Below, piece after piece: positions 62,659-64,000 of a stretch of DNA of 64,000 nucleotides. The first letter of the stretch is position 1; every line of letters begins with the position of its first letter. A program made the position numbers and the translations under genes. The notes beneath the pieces are model-generated. The model was not told where the DNA came from. It saw nothing but the letters and a program-made list of their open reading frames with translations, and made no database searches. This DNA is from UBA1563 sp037440065. Its GTDB lineage: Bacteria > Bacteroidota > Ignavibacteria > Ignavibacteriales > Ignavibacteriaceae. The stretch is from contig JBBIUV010000015.1 of the NCBI GenBank assembly GCA_037440065.1, positions 186,001 to 250,000 of the forward strand. Direction: 5' to 3'.

Positions 62659-63105
62659 ATGAGTGATTTGGATAGCAACCAAAACCGGAGATCTTTTTTA
62701 AAATATCTCCTCTCTACAAGTGTAGTCGGATTTTTGGCATCCGTCCTCTATCCGATTGTGTCTTATTTGAATCCCCCCAAACAAAACGAAGTTGAAGTCT
62801 CAAGTGTTCTTGCAGGAAAAGTTTCTGATTTTGAAAAAGATAGTGGTAAAATTGTCCGGTTCGGAAATAAACCTGTTCTCGTAATTCGAACAGAAAAAGA
62901 TGAGTTTAAAGCTCTCTCCGCTGTTTGTACCCACCTTGATTGTACAGTTCAATATAAAAAAGAAATGGGACTAATCTGGTGCGCCTGCCATAACGGGAAA
63001 TATGATCTCAACGGAAAAAATGTTTCCGGACCTCCTCCACGTCCATTAGACCTCTACCAGGTAAACAAACAAGGTGACAATATTTTTGTTTCAAAGAAAG
63101 CGTAA
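62659..63105 (+). CDS. Rieske iron-sulfur protein of a bc-type complex
   Basis: The 148-residue protein begins with a Tat-like signal/anchor (NRRSFLKYLLSTSVVGFLAS) and has the Rieske 2Fe-2S site CTHLDC (box 1) and CACHNGKYDLNG (box 2; Cys and His ligands), then SGPPPRPL. Like other small Bacteroidota/Chlorobi Rieske proteins it is short, with no extra domain. It moves electrons from quinol to a downstream carrier. It is followed 8 bases later by cytochrome b. Confidence 0.95.
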   Translation: MSDLDSNQNRRSFLKYLLSTSVVGFLASVLYPIVSYLNPPKQNEVEVSSVLAGKVSDFEKDSGKIVRFGNKPVLVIRTEKDEFKALSAVCTHLDCTVQYKKEMGLIWCACHNGKYDLNGKNVSGPPPRPLDLYQVNKQGDNIFVSKKA

Positions 63106-63113
63106 GGATAACA

Positions 63114-64000
63114 ATGAAAAAAATATTTAAAAACGCTTACGATTATCTTGATGAACGACTTCATCTCGAAGACCTCGTTCATTTTATGGGGAAAAAATAT
63201 GTTCCGGTGCATTCACATTCTATTTGGTATTATTTCGGTGGAGTTTCGCTTTTCTTTTTTGTTGTCCAAGTTGTTACCGGAATTTTACTTCTCTTCTATT
63301 ATAAAGCCGGACCCGATTTAGCATTTGAAAGTATTCAATATATAATGTCTAAAGTTCAGTTTGGATGGCTCATTCGGTCTATTCACGGGTGGGCGGCAAA
63401 CTTATTTATTCTCGCAGCTGTCATTCACATGTTTAGTGTTTATTTTGAGAAAGCATACAGAAAACCGAGAGAACTTACCTGGGTTACGGGTATGTTGATG
63501 TTGTTTCTCGGAATGGGATTCGGTTTCAGCGGATATTTACTTCCCTGGAATGAACTAGCATTCTTTGCTACTAAAGTTGGATCGGACATTGCCGGCGCCG
63601 TTCCTATTATTGGTGAGCCGATAAAAATCCTAATGCGCGGCGGACCGGATGTTACCGGCGCAACGTTATCACGCTTGTTTGGATTTCACGTTGCATTGTT
63701 TCCTGGAATCTTCACTGTTGTGCTGGGAATTCATCTTCTGCTGATTCAACGGCAAGGTATCAGTGAGCCAATGCATTTTGAACATCTTCCCCCAAAAGAA
63801 AAAAAGACAATGCCTTTCTTTCCGAATTTTATTCTGAGAGATTTACTTTTGTGGTTAATGATGTTGAACCTTCTTGCAATTCTTGCAGTTTTTTTCCCTG
63901 CCGAACTTGGACACAAAGCCGATGCGTTTGGTTCAGCGCCTGCGGGGATAAAACCTGAATGGTATTTTCTTTTTATGTTCCAAAGTTTAAAATATTTTCC
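63114..64000 (+). CDS. Cytochrome b of a bc-type complex (3' partial)
   Basis: The frame opens at ATG 63114 after AAGGATAAC and runs off the right edge, so the end is missing. The first 295 residues include the two heme histidine pairs on helices B and D: SIHGWAANLFILAAVIHMF (13 residues between the His) and GFHVALFPGIFTVVLGIHLL (14 between). The 13/14 spacing is that of cytochrome b6-type proteins. The downstream PEWYF quinol-site motif is present, so the b and subunit-IV parts are joined. Together with the Rieske protein it forms the core of a menaquinol-oxidising complex; a cytochrome c subunit may lie beyond the window. Confidence 0.93.
   Translation, partial: MKKIFKNAYDYLDERLHLEDLVHFMGKKYVPVHSHSIWYYFGGVSLFFFVVQVVTGILLLFYYKAGPDLAFESIQYIMSKVQFGWLIRSIHGWAANLFILAAVIHMFSVYFEKAYRKPRELTWVTGMLMLFLGMGFGFSGYLLPWNELAFFATKVGSDIAGAVPIIGEPIKILMRGGPDVTGATLSRLFGFHVALFPGIFTVVLGIHLLLIQRQGISEPMHFEHLPPKEKKTMPFFPNFILRDLLLWLMMLNLLAILAVFFPAELGHKADAFGSAPAGIKPEWYFLFMFQSLKYF

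Noticed and set aside
1..64000. tRNA, rRNA and CRISPR arrays
   Set aside because: I looked for cloverleaf-like T-arm sequences, rRNA signatures and evenly spaced direct repeats in the intergenic regions and saw none; a tRNA could be missed without a search tool.

Overview
The window reads as one stretch of chromosome from an AT-rich Gram-negative bacterium of the Bacteroidota/Ignavibacteriota/Chlorobi group, most likely an Ignavibacteria-type organism. This placement is inference from gene content, with no tree behind it. The evidence is a secreted protein with a type IX secretion sorting tail (21.0-23.0 kb), lipid A genes (lpxB, lpxK, a DUF374 acyltransferase), an ADP-heptose epimerase, frequent TTG and GTG starts, promoters of the form TTGACA-N17-TAnnTTTG, and a multiheme cytochrome region beside a Rieske/cytochrome b complex. 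I see no transposase, integrase, phage gene, CRISPR array, tRNA or rRNA.

Layout. 0-3.7 kb: secreted M28 peptidase (5' end outside the window), a secreted PD40 beta-propeller and an unknown exported protein. 3.7-10.3 kb: a sensory and envelope block with a membrane histidine kinase carrying a periplasmic heme c motif, a divergent bacteriohemerythrin, a GAF histidine kinase, a TPR protein and two lipoproteins. 10.6-14.6 kb: a large Rossmann-fold protein, a PspC protein, a GlmU-like nucleotidyltransferase and rpsT. 14.8-27.3 kb: a long same-strand run of a membrane-anchored GH2-like protein that seems to lack its acid/base residue, SMC, a T9SS cargo protein, a MtnX-like phosphatase, an ICMT-like methyltransferase, lpxB, a DUF374 acyltransferase and lpxK. 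27.3-32.0 kb: ppdK, queA, ispD. 32.0-34.2 kb: a gene-poor stretch with a propeller lipoprotein, gene fragments and small repeats. 34.2-41.5 kb: a compact argCJBDRGH operon with an arginine-box-like operator over its promoter; argF is absent here. 41.6-45.9 kb: plsY-gpsA, then a DUF362 protein and a membrane polyferredoxin. 45.9-54.0 kb (minus strand): metH, S9 peptidase, CocE/NonD hydrolase and a DUF4440 protein. 54.1-55.4 kb: hldD and a very acidic small protein.

55.7-64.0 kb is the most distinctive part. In order it encodes a 24-residue hydrophobic peptide, a 13-heme cytochrome fused to a b-type membrane domain, a 19-heme cytochrome made of two tandem eight-heme units plus three hemes, a free b-type subunit related to the fused one, a seven-heme NapC/NirT-family cytochrome resembling ImcH of Geobacter, then after a strong terminator a Rieske protein and cytochrome b (cut by the window end). 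Together they look like several parallel routes for taking electrons from the quinone pool to periplasmic, perhaps extracellular, acceptors. The periplasmic heme-motif kinase at 3.7-5.4 kb and the hemerythrin fit a redox- or oxygen-responsive lifestyle, but nothing in the sequence links them to the cytochromes directly.
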